From Halegenticoccus tardaugens (GTDB lineage Archaea > Halobacteriota > Halobacteria > Halobacteriales > Haloferacaceae), in the NCBI RefSeq assembly GCF_004116405.1, contig NZ_SDIC01000004.1, forward strand, positions 558,717 through 622,716: DNA of 64,000 nt, written 5' to 3'. The notes under the pieces were generated by a model, which worked only from the letters and a program-made list of their open reading frames with translations, did no database searches and was not told the DNA's origin. The position numbers and the translations under genes were made by a program. Below, piece after piece: positions 35,922 through 45,546 of this stretch (position 1 is the stretch's first letter; each line of letters begins with the position of its first letter).

Positions 35922-36631
35922 GTAGCGACCAGCCATTCGTCACCGACGACTCACAGGTACAGACAGCGACGCGCGACGCCCGCATGCTCGGCGAGGGCGG
36001 GGGCGTGACCGACGACCGCTTCAACTCGAAGCTCCGGGAGGCGTTCGGGTCGTCGCCCTTCATCCTCACCAAGTTCGACAAGTTCATGAACTGGGTCCGG
36101 GGATCGTCGATGTTCATGCTGCAGTTCGGGATCGCCTGCTGCAGCATCGAGATGATGCACACCTACGCGGTCAAACACGACCTCGACCGCTTCGGTGCGG
36201 GCGTGCCGCGCGCCTCGCCGCGGCAGGCGGACGTGATCATCGTCCCGGGGACGATCGTCTCGAAGTTCGCCCCGCGGATGAAGCGCGTCTACGACCAGAT
36301 GCCCGAGCCGAAGTTCGTCGTCGGTATGGGCTCGTGCACCATCTCCGGCGGCCCGTTCCAGGAGGGATACAACGTGATCAAGGGGGCCGAGGAGGTCATC
36401 CCGGTCGACATCCACATCCCCGGCTGCCCCCCGCGTCCGGAGGCGCTCGTCTACGGCGTCGCCAAGCTCCAGGAGCGGATCGCCAACGGCGAGAGCGCCC
36501 CGGTGGTCGTCAAACCGTACGAGCTGGAGCAGTTCGGCGACCTCTCCCGGGACGAGATCGTCGACCAGCTCGCGGAAGAGATCGACGAGGACGACCTCGT
36601 CATGCGCTACAACTGGGCTGATTCCCCATGA
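35918..36631 (+). CDS. nuoB: Complex I subunit NuoB
   Basis: This 237-residue subunit holds cluster N2, the last iron-sulfur cluster before quinone. Its ligands are C74-C75 (ACCSIEMM), C140 (GSCTISGG) and C170 (GCPPRPE). A 45-residue acidic extension precedes the core. The ATG at 35918 overlaps the nuoA stop. It pairs with NuoCD at the quinone site. Confidence 0.96.
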   Translation: MSSDQPFVTDDSQVQTATRDARMLGEGGGVTDDRFNSKLREAFGSSPFILTKFDKFMNWVRGSSMFMLQFGIACCSIEMMHTYAVKHDLDRFGAGVPRASPRQADVIIVPGTIVSKFAPRMKRVYDQMPEPKFVVGMGSCTISGGPFQEGYNVIKGAEEVIPVDIHIPGCPPRPEALVYGVAKLQERIANGESAPVVVKPYELEQFGDLSRDEIVDQLAEEIDEDDLVMRYNWADSP

Positions 36632-38295
36632 GCCTGGAGAACCCGGAGGGGAACGCCCAGGCGGTAGAGCGCTCCCTCGGCGACGAACTCGCCGACCTCC
36701 TCGGCGACGTCGCGATCGGTCGCGAGGAGCACGTGAACGCGCCGGGCTTCGTCGTCGGACCCGACTCCGTGCAGGACGCGCTGTTCGCGCTGCGCGACGA
36801 GGCCGGCTTCGACCACCTCTCCTGTTTGACCGCCCAGGAGTACGAGGATCGCTACGAGTCGATCTACCACCTCAAGAAGTTCGACGACCCCACCCAGGAA
36901 GTGAGCGTCGTCGTCCCCACCGACAAGGAAAATCCGGTGAGCCAATCGGCCGAACCGGTCTACCGGACGGCTGACTGGCACGAACGCGAAGCGTACGACC
37001 TGGTGGGCATCGAGTACGAGGGCCATCCCGACCTCCGGCGCATCCTCCTGCCCGAAACCTGGCAGGGCCACCCCCTCGCGCTCGACTACGATCAGGATCG
37101 ACCCCAGATCGTCCCCCTGCGCGAGCACGCCAACCCGCTGCAGGAGGACCACGCAGACGAGAACGACGCGGAGACGATGTACATCAACATCGGGCCGCAC
37201 CACCCCGCCACCCACGGCGTGCTCCACCTCAAGTGCACCCTCGACGGCGAGCAGGTGGCGGACGTCGAATCCGACGTCGGCTACCTGCACCGCTGCGAGG
37301 AGCAGATGGCCCAGCAGGGCACCTACCGCTACCAGATCATGCCCTACCCGGACCGCTGGGACTACATCTCGGCGGGGCTTCTCAACGAGTGGGCGTACGC
37401 GCGCGCCACCGAGGACCTCGCTGACCTCGACGTCCCCGAGTACGCGCAGATCATCCGGACGATGAGCGCGGAGCTGTGCCGGATCGCCTCGCACATGCTG
37501 GCGGTCGGGACGTTCGCGCTGGACGTGTACGGCGACTTCACCGCGATCTTCATGTACTCCATCCGCGACCGCGAGAAGGTCCAGAACCTCCTCGAAGATC
37601 TCACGGGCCAGCGGATGATGTTCAACTACTTCCGGCTCGGCGGCGTCGTCTGGGACCTGCCCGAACCGCGCGAGGAGTTCTTCGAGAAGATCCGTGACTT
37701 CGTCGAGGAGTTGCCCGAGGCGCTCGAGGAGTACCACGACCTCATCACGGGCAACGAGATCCTCCAGGCGCGCACCATCGACACGGGCGTGCTCCCGCCG
37801 GACGTCGCGAAGAGCTACGGCGCGACGGGCCCCGTCGCGCGCGGGTCCGGAATCGACTACGACCTCCGGCGCGACGACCCCTACGGCTACTATCCCGAAC
37901 TCGACTGGGACGTGTGCGTCGAGGACGGCTGCGACAACTTCTCGCGCCTGCTCGTGCGCATGCGCGAGGTCGAGGAGTCGGCGAAGATCATCGAGCAGTG
38001 CGTCGACCTGCTCGAAGACTGGCCCGAAGAGGACCGGACCATCCAGTCGAACGTCCCCCGGACGCTCCGGCCAGAGGACGACACGGAGATCTACCGCGCC
38101 GTCGAGGGAGCGAAGGGCGAACTCGGGATCTACATCCGCGCCGACGGCACCGACAAGCCCGCGCGCTTTAAGATCCGCAGCCCGTGCTTCTCCAACCTCC
38201 AGACGCTGCCGGAGATGTCCAACGGCGAGTACGTACCGGACATGATCGCGAGCCTCGGCAGCCTCGACATCGTCCTCGGGGAGGTCGATCGGTGA
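36628..38295 (+). CDS. nuoCD: Fused complex I subunits NuoC and NuoD
   Basis: This 555-residue fusion has NuoC in about residues 1-165 (WHEREAYDLVGIEYEGHPDL) and NuoD from about 180 (NIGPHHPATHGVL, with the quinone-site histidine region). It ends in the usual PDMIASLGSLDIVLGEVDR. The fusion occurs in haloarchaea and in some bacteria. Overlaps of 4 nt upstream and 1 nt downstream show tight operon coupling. Confidence 0.96.
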   Translation: MSLENPEGNAQAVERSLGDELADLLGDVAIGREEHVNAPGFVVGPDSVQDALFALRDEAGFDHLSCLTAQEYEDRYESIYHLKKFDDPTQEVSVVVPTDKENPVSQSAEPVYRTADWHEREAYDLVGIEYEGHPDLRRILLPETWQGHPLALDYDQDRPQIVPLREHANPLQEDHADENDAETMYINIGPHHPATHGVLHLKCTLDGEQVADVESDVGYLHRCEEQMAQQGTYRYQIMPYPDRWDYISAGLLNEWAYARATEDLADLDVPEYAQIIRTMSAELCRIASHMLAVGTFALDVYGDFTAIFMYSIRDREKVQNLLEDLTGQRMMFNYFRLGGVVWDLPEPREEFFEKIRDFVEELPEALEEYHDLITGNEILQARTIDTGVLPPDVAKSYGATGPVARGSGIDYDLRRDDPYGYYPELDWDVCVEDGCDNFSRLLVRMREVEESAKIIEQCVDLLEDWPEEDRTIQSNVPRTLRPEDDTEIYRAVEGAKGELGIYIRADGTDKPARFKIRSPCFSNLQTLPEMSNGEYVPDMIASLGSLDIVLGEVDR

Positions 38296-39377
38296 TGGTT
38301 CCGCTGCAGGCCGGGAACGGGGCGCAGGTGCAACTCTTGCCCGACACGCTCGTCGACCTGCTCGGACTGGGCGGCTTCGGCATCCTCGGCGAGATCGTCG
38401 CCGCGCTCATCGCGGCGTTCATCGTCGGCAACATCATGCTGACGATGACCGCGGTCGCTGGCCCGTGGGCCAAGCGGAAGATCACCGCCGCGTTCACGGA
38501 CCGGATCGCGGTCAACCGCGTGGGGCCGTTCGGCCTGCTCATCATCGTGGCCGACGCCGTCCGACTGCTCTCGAAGGAGCTGATCGTCCCCGACGGCGTC
38601 GACCGGCCCGCGTGGGACCTCGCGCCGATCATCCTGCCGGCGTCGGCGCTGCTCGGCTTCGCGGTCATCCCGATGGGCAACGGCATCCAGCTGGCCGATC
38701 CCGAGACCGGGCTCGTCTTCGCGTTCGCGGTCGCGTCGATCGCGTCGCTCAGCCTCGTGATGGGCGGCTACGCGTCGAACAACAAGTACTCGCTCCTCGG
38801 CGGCCTGCGCGCGGTCGCACAGAACATCGCCTACGAAATCCCGCTCATCGTGACCGCGGCGTCGGTCGTCATCTTCACCGGCACGCTGCAGATGAGCGAG
38901 ATCGTCGCCGCGCAGGCCGAACCGCTCTTTTCGATCGCGGGCGTGACGATCCCCTCGTGGTTCGCGTTCGTCAACCCGTTCGCGTTCGCGCTGTTCGTCC
39001 TCGCGAACCTGGCCGAGATCGGCCGCAACCCGTTCGACATCCCGGAGGCGCCGACCGAGATCGTCGCCGGATACCAGACCGAGTACTCCAGCGTCTACTT
39101 CGTCCTGTTCTACCTCGGGGAGTTCCTGCACATCTTCCTCGGCGGGGCGCTCATCGCGACGCTGTTCCTCGGCGGCCCGGCGGGGCCGGTGCTGCCGGGC
39201 TTCGTCTGGTTCGTCATCAAGATCTGGGCGGTCTTCCTGTTCACCCAGTGGGCGCGCTCGGCCGTTCCGCGGTTCCGGATCGACCAGCTCATCGAGATCG
39301 GCTGGAAGGGCATGCTCGTGCTCTCCTTCGCCAACCTGGTTCTCACGGCCATCATCGTGGGAGTGATCGCAGCATGA
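38295..39377 (+). CDS. nuoH: Complex I subunit NuoH
   Basis: This 360-residue membrane subunit forms part of the quinone chamber. It shows DRIAVNRVGPFGLLIIVADAVRLLSKE, GGYASNNKYSLLGGLRAVAQNIAYEIPL and EIGRNPFDIPEAPTEIVAGYQTEYS; these long motifs sit at about residues 72-98, 156-183 and 235-259. The ATG at 38295 overlaps the nuoCD stop (TGATG). Confidence 0.96.
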   Translation: MVPLQAGNGAQVQLLPDTLVDLLGLGGFGILGEIVAALIAAFIVGNIMLTMTAVAGPWAKRKITAAFTDRIAVNRVGPFGLLIIVADAVRLLSKELIVPDGVDRPAWDLAPIILPASALLGFAVIPMGNGIQLADPETGLVFAFAVASIASLSLVMGGYASNNKYSLLGGLRAVAQNIAYEIPLIVTAASVVIFTGTLQMSEIVAAQAEPLFSIAGVTIPSWFAFVNPFAFALFVLANLAEIGRNPFDIPEAPTEIVAGYQTEYSSVYFVLFYLGEFLHIFLGGALIATLFLGGPAGPVLPGFVWFVIKIWAVFLFTQWARSAVPRFRIDQLIEIGWKGMLVLSFANLVLTAIIVGVIAA

Positions 39378-39835
39378 TCGGAGTACTCAAATCGATGGCA
39401 ACGACGATGAAGCACGCGCTGGACGGGCAGACGTTCACGGTGGAGTACCCGGACGTCGCGCCCGAGGTGAGCCCGCGGTTCCGCGGGGTCCACAAGTTCA
39501 GCCAGGAGCGCTGCATCTGGTGCCGCCAGTGCGAGAACGTCTGTCCGAACGACACGATCCAGATCGTGATGGACGACAAGCGCAACGGCGAGCAGTACAA
39601 CCTCCACATCGGCCAGTGCATCTACTGCCGGCTGTGCGAGGAGGTCTGCCCGGTGGACGCGATCTTGCTCACGCAGAACTTCGAGTTCACCGCCGACACG
39701 AAAAACGAGTTCGTGTACAACAAAGAGCAGCTGAAGAACGTCCCGTGGTACAAGGACATCGACCCGCTCAACTCCCGGAACCCCGACCGCGGCGCGTGGA
39801 TCGGCGAGGGGGAAGGAGAGGTCGACTACCAGTGA
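39374..39835 (+). CDS. nuoI: Complex I subunit NuoI, two [4Fe-4S] clusters
   Basis: This 153-residue ferredoxin-like subunit has two cluster motifs: C47, C50, C53, C57 (CIWCRQCENVCP) and C82, C85, C88, C92 (CIYCRLCEEVCP). It carries electrons to NuoB. The ATG overlaps the nuoH stop by 4 nt. After it the chain of overlaps stops: the next gene, 84 bp on, is a methyltransferase. Confidence 0.96.
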   Translation: MIGVLKSMATTMKHALDGQTFTVEYPDVAPEVSPRFRGVHKFSQERCIWCRQCENVCPNDTIQIVMDDKRNGEQYNLHIGQCIYCRLCEEVCPVDAILLTQNFEFTADTKNEFVYNKEQLKNVPWYKDIDPLNSRNPDRGAWIGEGEGEVDYQ

Positions 39836-39919
39836 CAGCGACGCCCGCGACCCGCGTCCGACGGCGCGAACCGCCGCTCGAATCGGCCGCGGTCGGGCGC
39901 TGACGACGACCACCAACTC

Positions 39920-40753
39920 ATGTCCGAGCACGAACACGCCGCCGGTCCGACGGTCGACCCCGAAGCCGCCGCGACGTTCGGTCGCTGGCTCCTCCGGACC
40001 GTCGAGTACGACGACCCGGCGAAGCTGAACGCCAGACTCCGGCTCCGAGAGTCGTTCGGAACCCGGGAGACGGGGTGGTACGAGTGGGTGTTCGACCGGT
40101 TCGACCTCCCGCGGAGCGCCCGCGTGCTTGAACTCGGGTGCGGCCCGGGCCACCTCTGGGCGGCGAACCGGGATCGGATCCCCGCCGGCTGGGAGTGCGT
40201 GCTGACGGACTTTTCGCCGCCGATGCTCGACGCGGCGCGGGAGGCGCTCCGCGACGCCGCCGGGTTCGGCTTCGGCGTCGCCGACGCGGAGCGGCCGCCG
40301 TTCGCCGACGACTCGTTCGACGCGGTGGTCGCGAACCACGTGCTCTATCACGTCCCGGACGTCGACGCCGCGCTGGCCGAGATCGACCGCGTGCTGCGCC
40401 CCGGCGGGAGGCTCTACGCCTCGACCCGCGGCGAGGCGGACTCCCGGGAGCTTCACGACTTCCTCTCGCCGTTCGTCGAGGCCCCCCTCGACGCACCCGG
40501 GCGGTTCACGCTGGAGAACGGCGCGTCGCGCCTCGAACGGCGGTTCGACTCGGTGTCGACCCACCGCCGCCGGGAGACGCTCCGGGTCACGCGGGTCGAC
40601 CCCCTCGTCGAGTACGCGTCGTCGCGTTCGGAGATCGACGACGGCGCGCTCTGCGACGTCGCGGCGGCGGCCGAGGGTGCGATCTCGGCCGACGGCGCGT
40701 TGGACGTGACGAAGGACGCCGGCCTGTTCGTCGCGGAGGCGTCGGGCGCATGA
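39920..40753 (+). CDS. SAM-dependent methyltransferase inserted in the nuo operon
   Basis: This 277-residue class I methyltransferase has motif I VLELGCGPGHLW near residue 69, an acidic motif II region VLTDFSPPMLDAA, and DSFDAVVANHVLYHVPDVD (motif IV region, from about residue 132). Then comes LRPGGRLYAST. It resembles the UbiE/Methyltransf_11 group. It sits between nuoI and nuoJ1, the only break in an otherwise overlapping operon. It could modify a complex I subunit or menaquinone, or be an unrelated insertion; the sequence does not decide. Confidence 0.85.
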   Translation: MSEHEHAAGPTVDPEAAATFGRWLLRTVEYDDPAKLNARLRLRESFGTRETGWYEWVFDRFDLPRSARVLELGCGPGHLWAANRDRIPAGWECVLTDFSPPMLDAAREALRDAAGFGFGVADAERPPFADDSFDAVVANHVLYHVPDVDAALAEIDRVLRPGGRLYASTRGEADSRELHDFLSPFVEAPLDAPGRFTLENGASRLERRFDSVSTHRRRETLRVTRVDPLVEYASSRSEIDDGALCDVAAAAEGAISADGALDVTKDAGLFVAEASGA

Positions 40754-41011
40754 GCGCTCGAAACTCACGTTGCGGCGGCCGCCGCACGATCGCTCGGGGT
40801 CGCCCTCGCCGCGGCCGCCACCGCGCGACCGTTCGGGGCTCCCCCGGGGACGGGCGGCGCGGACGCGATGACGCGGACGGCGGTGCCGTGGAAGGCGGAG
40901 ATGCGGAAGGCGGTGAGACGGAACGTGCAGACGCGGAAGGAGGAGACGCGAGAGGGGGCGGATGGCCCCATCTCGAAATCTTCAAAGGGATACCTCAAGG
41001 AGAAACAAACA
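40754..41011 (+). repeat. Purine-rich low-complexity gap with SD before nuoJ1
   Basis: About 40850-40965 is made of degenerate GCGGAAGG/GAGACG units, with purines dominating the plus strand. No convincing gene is present. At the right end AAGGAG (40997-41002) lies 9 nt before the nuoJ1 ATG and is a good ribosome-binding site. TTCAAAG near 40980 could be a weak internal promoter box. Confidence 0.55.
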
Positions 41012-41272
41012 ATGGTTTATGAGACCATCGCGTTCGCGCTGTTCGCCCTCGTTACGTTGGGCTGCAGCCTCGGCGTCGTCCTCGTGCGGGACGTCTGGCA
41101 TTCCGCACTCCTGCTCGGGGGCGCGCTGTTGAGCGTCGCGGTGCACTACGTGATGCTGCAGGCGGAGTTCGTCGCAGCGATGCAGATCCTCGTCTACGTC
41201 GGCGGGGTTCTCATCCTCATCACGTTCGCCGTGATGCTCACGCGTACGAACCCGGAGGTGAGTAGCACATGA
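41012..41272 (+). CDS. nuoJ1: Complex I subunit NuoJ, N-terminal part
   Basis: This 86-residue protein matches the first helices of NuoJ (MVYETIAFALFALVTL, VWHSALLLGGALLSVAVHYVMLQAEFVAAMQILVYVGGVLIL; long motif at about 28-69). The bacterial subunit is a single chain, so NuoJ is split here. nuoJ2 overlaps by 4 nt. The ATG at 41012 follows the SD; an ATG 144 nt upstream lies in the low-complexity gap. Confidence 0.92.
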   Translation: MVYETIAFALFALVTLGCSLGVVLVRDVWHSALLLGGALLSVAVHYVMLQAEFVAAMQILVYVGGVLILITFAVMLTRTNPEVSST

Positions 41273-41685
41273 CAAGCAAACCGCGGCTGAAGCTCGGCTC
41301 GCATCTCGTGCCCGGTCTGGCGGCCGTCGCGCTCTTTTTCGTGATGGCGCTCGCGTTCGCCGGCGCGTCGTTCCCGTCGCCGGAGGGCTTCGGACCGAAC
41401 GCCAACGTCACCGCGAGCATCGGCTACGCGATGTTCGACCTGACCGACTTCGGGAGCATCGGGTCGGAGGGCTTCCTCGCGGCGTTCATCATCATCGCCA
41501 TCGTCCTCGACGCGGCGATCGACGCCGCCGTCTTCCTCGCGAAGCGCGAGGAGGACGGAAGCGTCGTCACCGCGCTGACCGACGGGGGTCGCGACCTGTT
41601 GAAGGGATCGGGCGCGGAGCGGGGCGACGGACGTTCGGGCTCCGACGAGGAGTCGCCGTCGAACTGGACGGGAGGTGACGAGTGA
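41269..41685 (+). CDS. nuoJ2: Complex I subunit NuoJ, C-terminal part
   Basis: This 138-residue protein has two clear helices, LVPGLAAVALFFVMALAFAG and GFLAAFIIIAIVLDAAIDAAVF, corresponding to the C-terminal part of NuoJ. The tail is acidic and soluble. Overlaps with nuoJ1 (4 nt) and nuoK (1 nt) support synthesis as a set. Confidence 0.88.
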   Translation: MTSKPRLKLGSHLVPGLAAVALFFVMALAFAGASFPSPEGFGPNANVTASIGYAMFDLTDFGSIGSEGFLAAFIIIAIVLDAAIDAAVFLAKREEDGSVVTALTDGGRDLLKGSGAERGDGRSGSDEESPSNWTGGDE

Positions 41686-41987
41686 TGGTGCCGGCGCAGT
41701 GGTACCTGCTGCTCGCGGCGGCGGTGTTCTGCATCGGCCTGTTCGGCATCCTGACGCGGCGCAACGCGCTCCTGTTTCTGATGTCGGTGGAGCTGATGCT
41801 GAACGCGGCGAACATCAACTTCATCGCCTTCTCGCTGCAGTGGGGCAACGTCACCGGCCAGACGTTCGCGCTCTTTACGATGGCGCTCGCTGCGGCCGAG
41901 GTCGCGATCGGGATCGGCATCATCCTCGTGCTGTATCGTAACTTCAAGGACACGGACGTCGCCAAGGCGACGACGATGAGGTGGTAA
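41685..41987 (+). CDS. nuoK: Complex I subunit NuoK
   Basis: This 100-residue three-helix subunit shows LTRRNALLFLMSVELMLNAANINF, including the conserved membrane glutamate in SVELMLNA, and MALAAAEVAIGIGIILVLYRN (positions about 24-47 and 66-86). It is MrpC-like and part of the proton path. I use ATG 41685; GTG 41682 is also possible. Confidence 0.95.
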   Translation: MVPAQWYLLLAAAVFCIGLFGILTRRNALLFLMSVELMLNAANINFIAFSLQWGNVTGQTFALFTMALAAAEVAIGIGIILVLYRNFKDTDVAKATTMRW

Positions 41988-41989
41988 CT

Positions 41990-44023
41990 ATGGCAGGCGC
42001 ATTCGACTTCACACCGGCGATCGTTCTCCTGCCGTTCCTGTCGTTCCTGATCGCGCTCGGCGCGGGACGGAACATGCCCAAGGGCGGCGCGCTCGCGGGC
42101 ATCGCGGCGACCGGCGGATCGCTTCTGCTCTCGCTGTGGGCCGCCCTGGCGGTCGCGGGCGGCGGGACGTACAACCAAACGATCTACACGTGGGCGGCGG
42201 GCACGGGTGACTCGTTCGAACTGACGTTCGGGCTGCTCATCGACCCGCTCGCGGCGATGATGCTCGTCATCGTGACGCTCATCTCGTTCCTCGTGCACGT
42301 CTTCAGCCTCGGGTACATGAACGACGAGGGCGAGACGGGACTCCCGCGCTACTACGCGGGTCTCGGCCTCTTCACCGCCTCCATGCTCGGGTTCGTCGTC
42401 GCCGACAACCTGCTCATGGCGTTCATGTTCTTCGAGCTGGTCGGCCTCTGCTCGTGGCTGCTCATCGGCTTCTGGTTCCGCGAGGAGGCCCCGCCGAGCG
42501 CGGCGAAGAAGGCGTTCCTCGTCACCCGCTTCGGTGACTACTTCTTCCTCGTCGGCGTGGTGGCGGTGTTCGCCACCTTCGGAACCGCCGCGTTCGCGGG
42601 CGAGGGATCGTTCCCCGCGATCGCGGAGGCCGTGCTCGCGGGCGAGGGCGCGAGCGTGAACACGTTCGGCTTCGACGCGGCGACGTGGTTCACGATCGTC
42701 GGGCTGCTCGTGCTGGGCGGCGTGGTCGGCAAGTCCGCGCAGTTCCCGCTGCACACGTGGCTGCCGGACGCCATGGAGGGTCCGACGCCCGTCTCGGCGC
42801 TCATCCACGCGGCGACGATGGTCGCGGCCGGCGTCTATCTCGTCGCCCGGATGTACGGCTTCTACGCGCTGACGCCGACGACCCTCGCGATCATCGCGTT
42901 CGTCGGCGGTTTCACCGCGCTGTTCGCGGCGACGATGGGCGTCGTAAAGCGCGAGATCAAGCAGGTGCTGGCGTACTCCACCATCTCCCAGTACGGGTAC
43001 ATGATGCTCGCGCTGGGATCGGGCGGATACATCGCCGCGACCTTCCACCTGATGACCCACGCGTTCTTCAAGGCGCTCCTGTTCCTCGGAGCCGGGTCGG
43101 TCATCATCGCGATGCACCACAACGAGAACATGTGGGACATGGGCGGCCTGAAGGATCGGATGCCCGTGACCTACTGGACGTTCCTCGCGGGCTCGCTCGC
43201 GCTCGCGGGCATCTTCCCCTTCTCGGGCTTCTGGTCGAAGGACGAGGTGCTCTACGAGGCGCTCGCCCACGGCCTCGGCGGGAACCCGCTGCTCCTCGGC
43301 GCGTGGGCGATGGGCCTCGTCGCCGTCTTCTTCACCGGCTTCTACACCTTCCGGATGGTGTTCCTCACGTTCCACGGCGAGCCGCGGACGGACACCGCGC
43401 GCGACCCGCACGGCGTCCACTGGAACGTGAAGGGGCCGCTCGCGGTCCTCGGCGTCCTCGCCGTGGTGGCCGGCTTCGTCAACATGGTGCCGGTCGCGAA
43501 GCTGACGGGGCTCCACATCGAGTTCCTGCACGACTGGCTCGACCTCGGCGTCTCCGGCCTCACCAACGAGCACTACGTCGAGCTCACCGGCCAGTTCGCG
43601 GGCTACGAGACGGGCTACGTCGGCTCAGAGGCGACGACGGTGCTCATCTCGGGCGCGCTCTCGCTCGGGCTGGCGCTCGCCGGCTCCGGGCTCGCGTACA
43701 AGCTGTACAACGTCCCCTCGCCGGTCGAACACACGGACCGGCTCGGGAGCGCCAAGACGCTGCTGTTCAACAACTACTATCAGGACGAATACCAGGTGTG
43801 GCTCGCGGAGACGGCCGCGCAGAACGTCGCCCGCGGCGCGGACAAGTTCGATCAGGGCGTCGTCGACGGCGTGGTCAACGGGATGTCGGGCGTGAGCCTC
43901 TTCTCGGGCGACCGCGTCCGGCGGATCCAGACCGGCGTCGTGAGTAACTACGCGGCGCTGCTCACGCTCGGACTGGTCGCGCTGCTCCTCGGTATCGGCC
44001 TGATGGGAGGCTGGTTCCTATGA
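41990..44023 (+). CDS. nuoL: Complex I subunit NuoL
   Basis: This 677-residue antiporter-like subunit has the core motif AQFPLHTWLPDAMEGPTPVSALIHAATMVAAG near residue 248 and FELVGLCSWLLIGFW near 148. The C-terminal 150 residues include the lateral helix region and a terminal membrane helix. It is the distal proton pump of complex I. It starts 2 nt after nuoK. Confidence 0.96.
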   Translation: MAGAFDFTPAIVLLPFLSFLIALGAGRNMPKGGALAGIAATGGSLLLSLWAALAVAGGGTYNQTIYTWAAGTGDSFELTFGLLIDPLAAMMLVIVTLISFLVHVFSLGYMNDEGETGLPRYYAGLGLFTASMLGFVVADNLLMAFMFFELVGLCSWLLIGFWFREEAPPSAAKKAFLVTRFGDYFFLVGVVAVFATFGTAAFAGEGSFPAIAEAVLAGEGASVNTFGFDAATWFTIVGLLVLGGVVGKSAQFPLHTWLPDAMEGPTPVSALIHAATMVAAGVYLVARMYGFYALTPTTLAIIAFVGGFTALFAATMGVVKREIKQVLAYSTISQYGYMMLALGSGGYIAATFHLMTHAFFKALLFLGAGSVIIAMHHNENMWDMGGLKDRMPVTYWTFLAGSLALAGIFPFSGFWSKDEVLYEALAHGLGGNPLLLGAWAMGLVAVFFTGFYTFRMVFLTFHGEPRTDTARDPHGVHWNVKGPLAVLGVLAVVAGFVNMVPVAKLTGLHIEFLHDWLDLGVSGLTNEHYVELTGQFAGYETGYVGSEATTVLISGALSLGLALAGSGLAYKLYNVPSPVEHTDRLGSAKTLLFNNYYQDEYQVWLAETAAQNVARGADKFDQGVVDGVVNGMSGVSLFSGDRVRRIQTGVVSNYAALLTLGLVALLLGIGLMGGWFL

Positions 44024-45546
44024 TCATCGAAGCACTCATCGCGTTCACGTTCGTCGCCGCGCTGGTGACGTTCCTCGCTCCGGACGAGCGGGCCGGGCAG
44101 TTCGCCTTCGCGCTCAGCCTGCTCCCGGTCGTCGGGAGCCTCTACATGTGGTCACAGTTCGACGCGACCGGTAACGCCCTCCTGGGCGGCGACCTCGCGT
44201 TCGCGACGACGATGGAGTGGCTCAGCGTCGCCGGCTACACGCTGTCGTGGCAGGTCGGCGTCGACGGGATCAGCATGCCGCTCATCGTGCTGACGACGGT
44301 GCTCACGTCGCTTTCGATCGTCAGCGCGTGGACGCCGATCACGGAGCGCGCCTCGCAGTTCTACGGCCTCATGCTGTTCATGGAGGCGAACCTCCTCGGC
44401 GTGTTCACCGCGCTCGACTTCTTCGTCTGGTTCGTCTTCTGGGAGGCCGTGCTCGTCCCGATGTACTTCCTCATCGGCGTCTGGGGCGGCCCGCGCCGGA
44501 AGTACGCCGCGATCAAGTTCTTCGTGTACACGAACGTCGCGTCGCTCGTGATGTTCATCGGCTTCGTGGCGCTCGTCTTCGGACTCGGCAACTCGGTGAC
44601 GTCGTTCAGCCTGCCGGAGATCGCACAGGCGCTCCGGGGCGGCCAGCTCGCCGGCTTCGGCGCGCTCGGCCCGTCGGCGCTCGCGACGCTCGCGTTCGCC
44701 GCGATGTTCTTCGGCTTCGGCGTGAAGGTGCCGGTCGTCCCGGTCCACACGTGGCTGCCGGACGCCCACGTCGAAGCGCCGACGCCGGTGTCCGTGATGC
44801 TGGCGGGCGTCCTCCTGAAGATGGGGACGTACGCCCTGCTGCGCTTTAACTTCACGATGCTGCCGGACGTGGCGAGCGCGTACGCGGTCCCCATCGCGGC
44901 CGTCGCCGTGCTCAGCGTCATCTACGGCGCGTTCCTCGCGCTGGCCCAGCAGGACCTCAAGCGCATCGTGGCGTACTCCTCGGTGTCGTCGATGGGGTAC
45001 GTCATCCTCGGCCTCGTCGCCTACACCGAGTACGGCGTCGGCGGCGCGACGTTCCAGATGGTCGCCCACGGCCTCATCTCGGGGCTGCTGTTCATGACGG
45101 TCGGCGTCATCTACAACGCCACCCACACCCGGATGGTCGGCGACATGTCCGGTCTCGCCGACCGGATGCCGATCACGTCGGGGATCCTCGTCGCCGGCGC
45201 GTTCGGCTACATGGGCCTGCCGCTCATGGCCGGCTTCGCCGCGGAGTTCTTCATCTTCGTCGGCTCGTTCGAGTCGGCGGTGCTCCCGTCCGCGCCCGTC
45301 TTCACGGCGGCCGCGATGTTCGGCATCGTCATCGTGGCGGGGTACTTCCTCTTCGCGATGCAGCGGACGCTGTTCGGCCCGTTCCGGCTGGAGACGGACT
45401 ACGAGATCACGGCCGCGCCGGTGCACGACACGCTGCCGCTCGCGGTGTTGCTCCTCTGCATCATCGCGCTCGGCGTCGCCCCGGAGGTGTTCTTCGGGAT
45501 GATCACGGACGCGGTCGACCCGATGCTTAACGGGGGTGGGCTCTGA
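44020..45546 (+). CDS. nuoM: Complex I subunit NuoM
   Basis: This 508-residue antiporter-like pump subunit has FWEAVLVPMYFLIGVWGG with the conserved glutamate, VPVVPVHTWLPDAHVEAPTPVSVMLAGVLLKMG near residue 238, and the usual fourteen-helix layout. It overlaps nuoL by ATGA and nuoN by TGATG. Confidence 0.96.
   Translation: MIIEALIAFTFVAALVTFLAPDERAGQFAFALSLLPVVGSLYMWSQFDATGNALLGGDLAFATTMEWLSVAGYTLSWQVGVDGISMPLIVLTTVLTSLSIVSAWTPITERASQFYGLMLFMEANLLGVFTALDFFVWFVFWEAVLVPMYFLIGVWGGPRRKYAAIKFFVYTNVASLVMFIGFVALVFGLGNSVTSFSLPEIAQALRGGQLAGFGALGPSALATLAFAAMFFGFGVKVPVVPVHTWLPDAHVEAPTPVSVMLAGVLLKMGTYALLRFNFTMLPDVASAYAVPIAAVAVLSVIYGAFLALAQQDLKRIVAYSSVSSMGYVILGLVAYTEYGVGGATFQMVAHGLISGLLFMTVGVIYNATHTRMVGDMSGLADRMPITSGILVAGAFGYMGLPLMAGFAAEFFIFVGSFESAVLPSAPVFTAAAMFGIVIVAGYFLFAMQRTLFGPFRLETDYEITAAPVHDTLPLAVLLLCIIALGVAPEVFFGMITDAVDPMLNGGGL

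Noticed and set aside
40868..41011. NuoJ1 extended upstream to 40868
   Set aside because: The extension is translated low-complexity sequence; a good SD and the conserved MVYETIAF start at 41012 are better.
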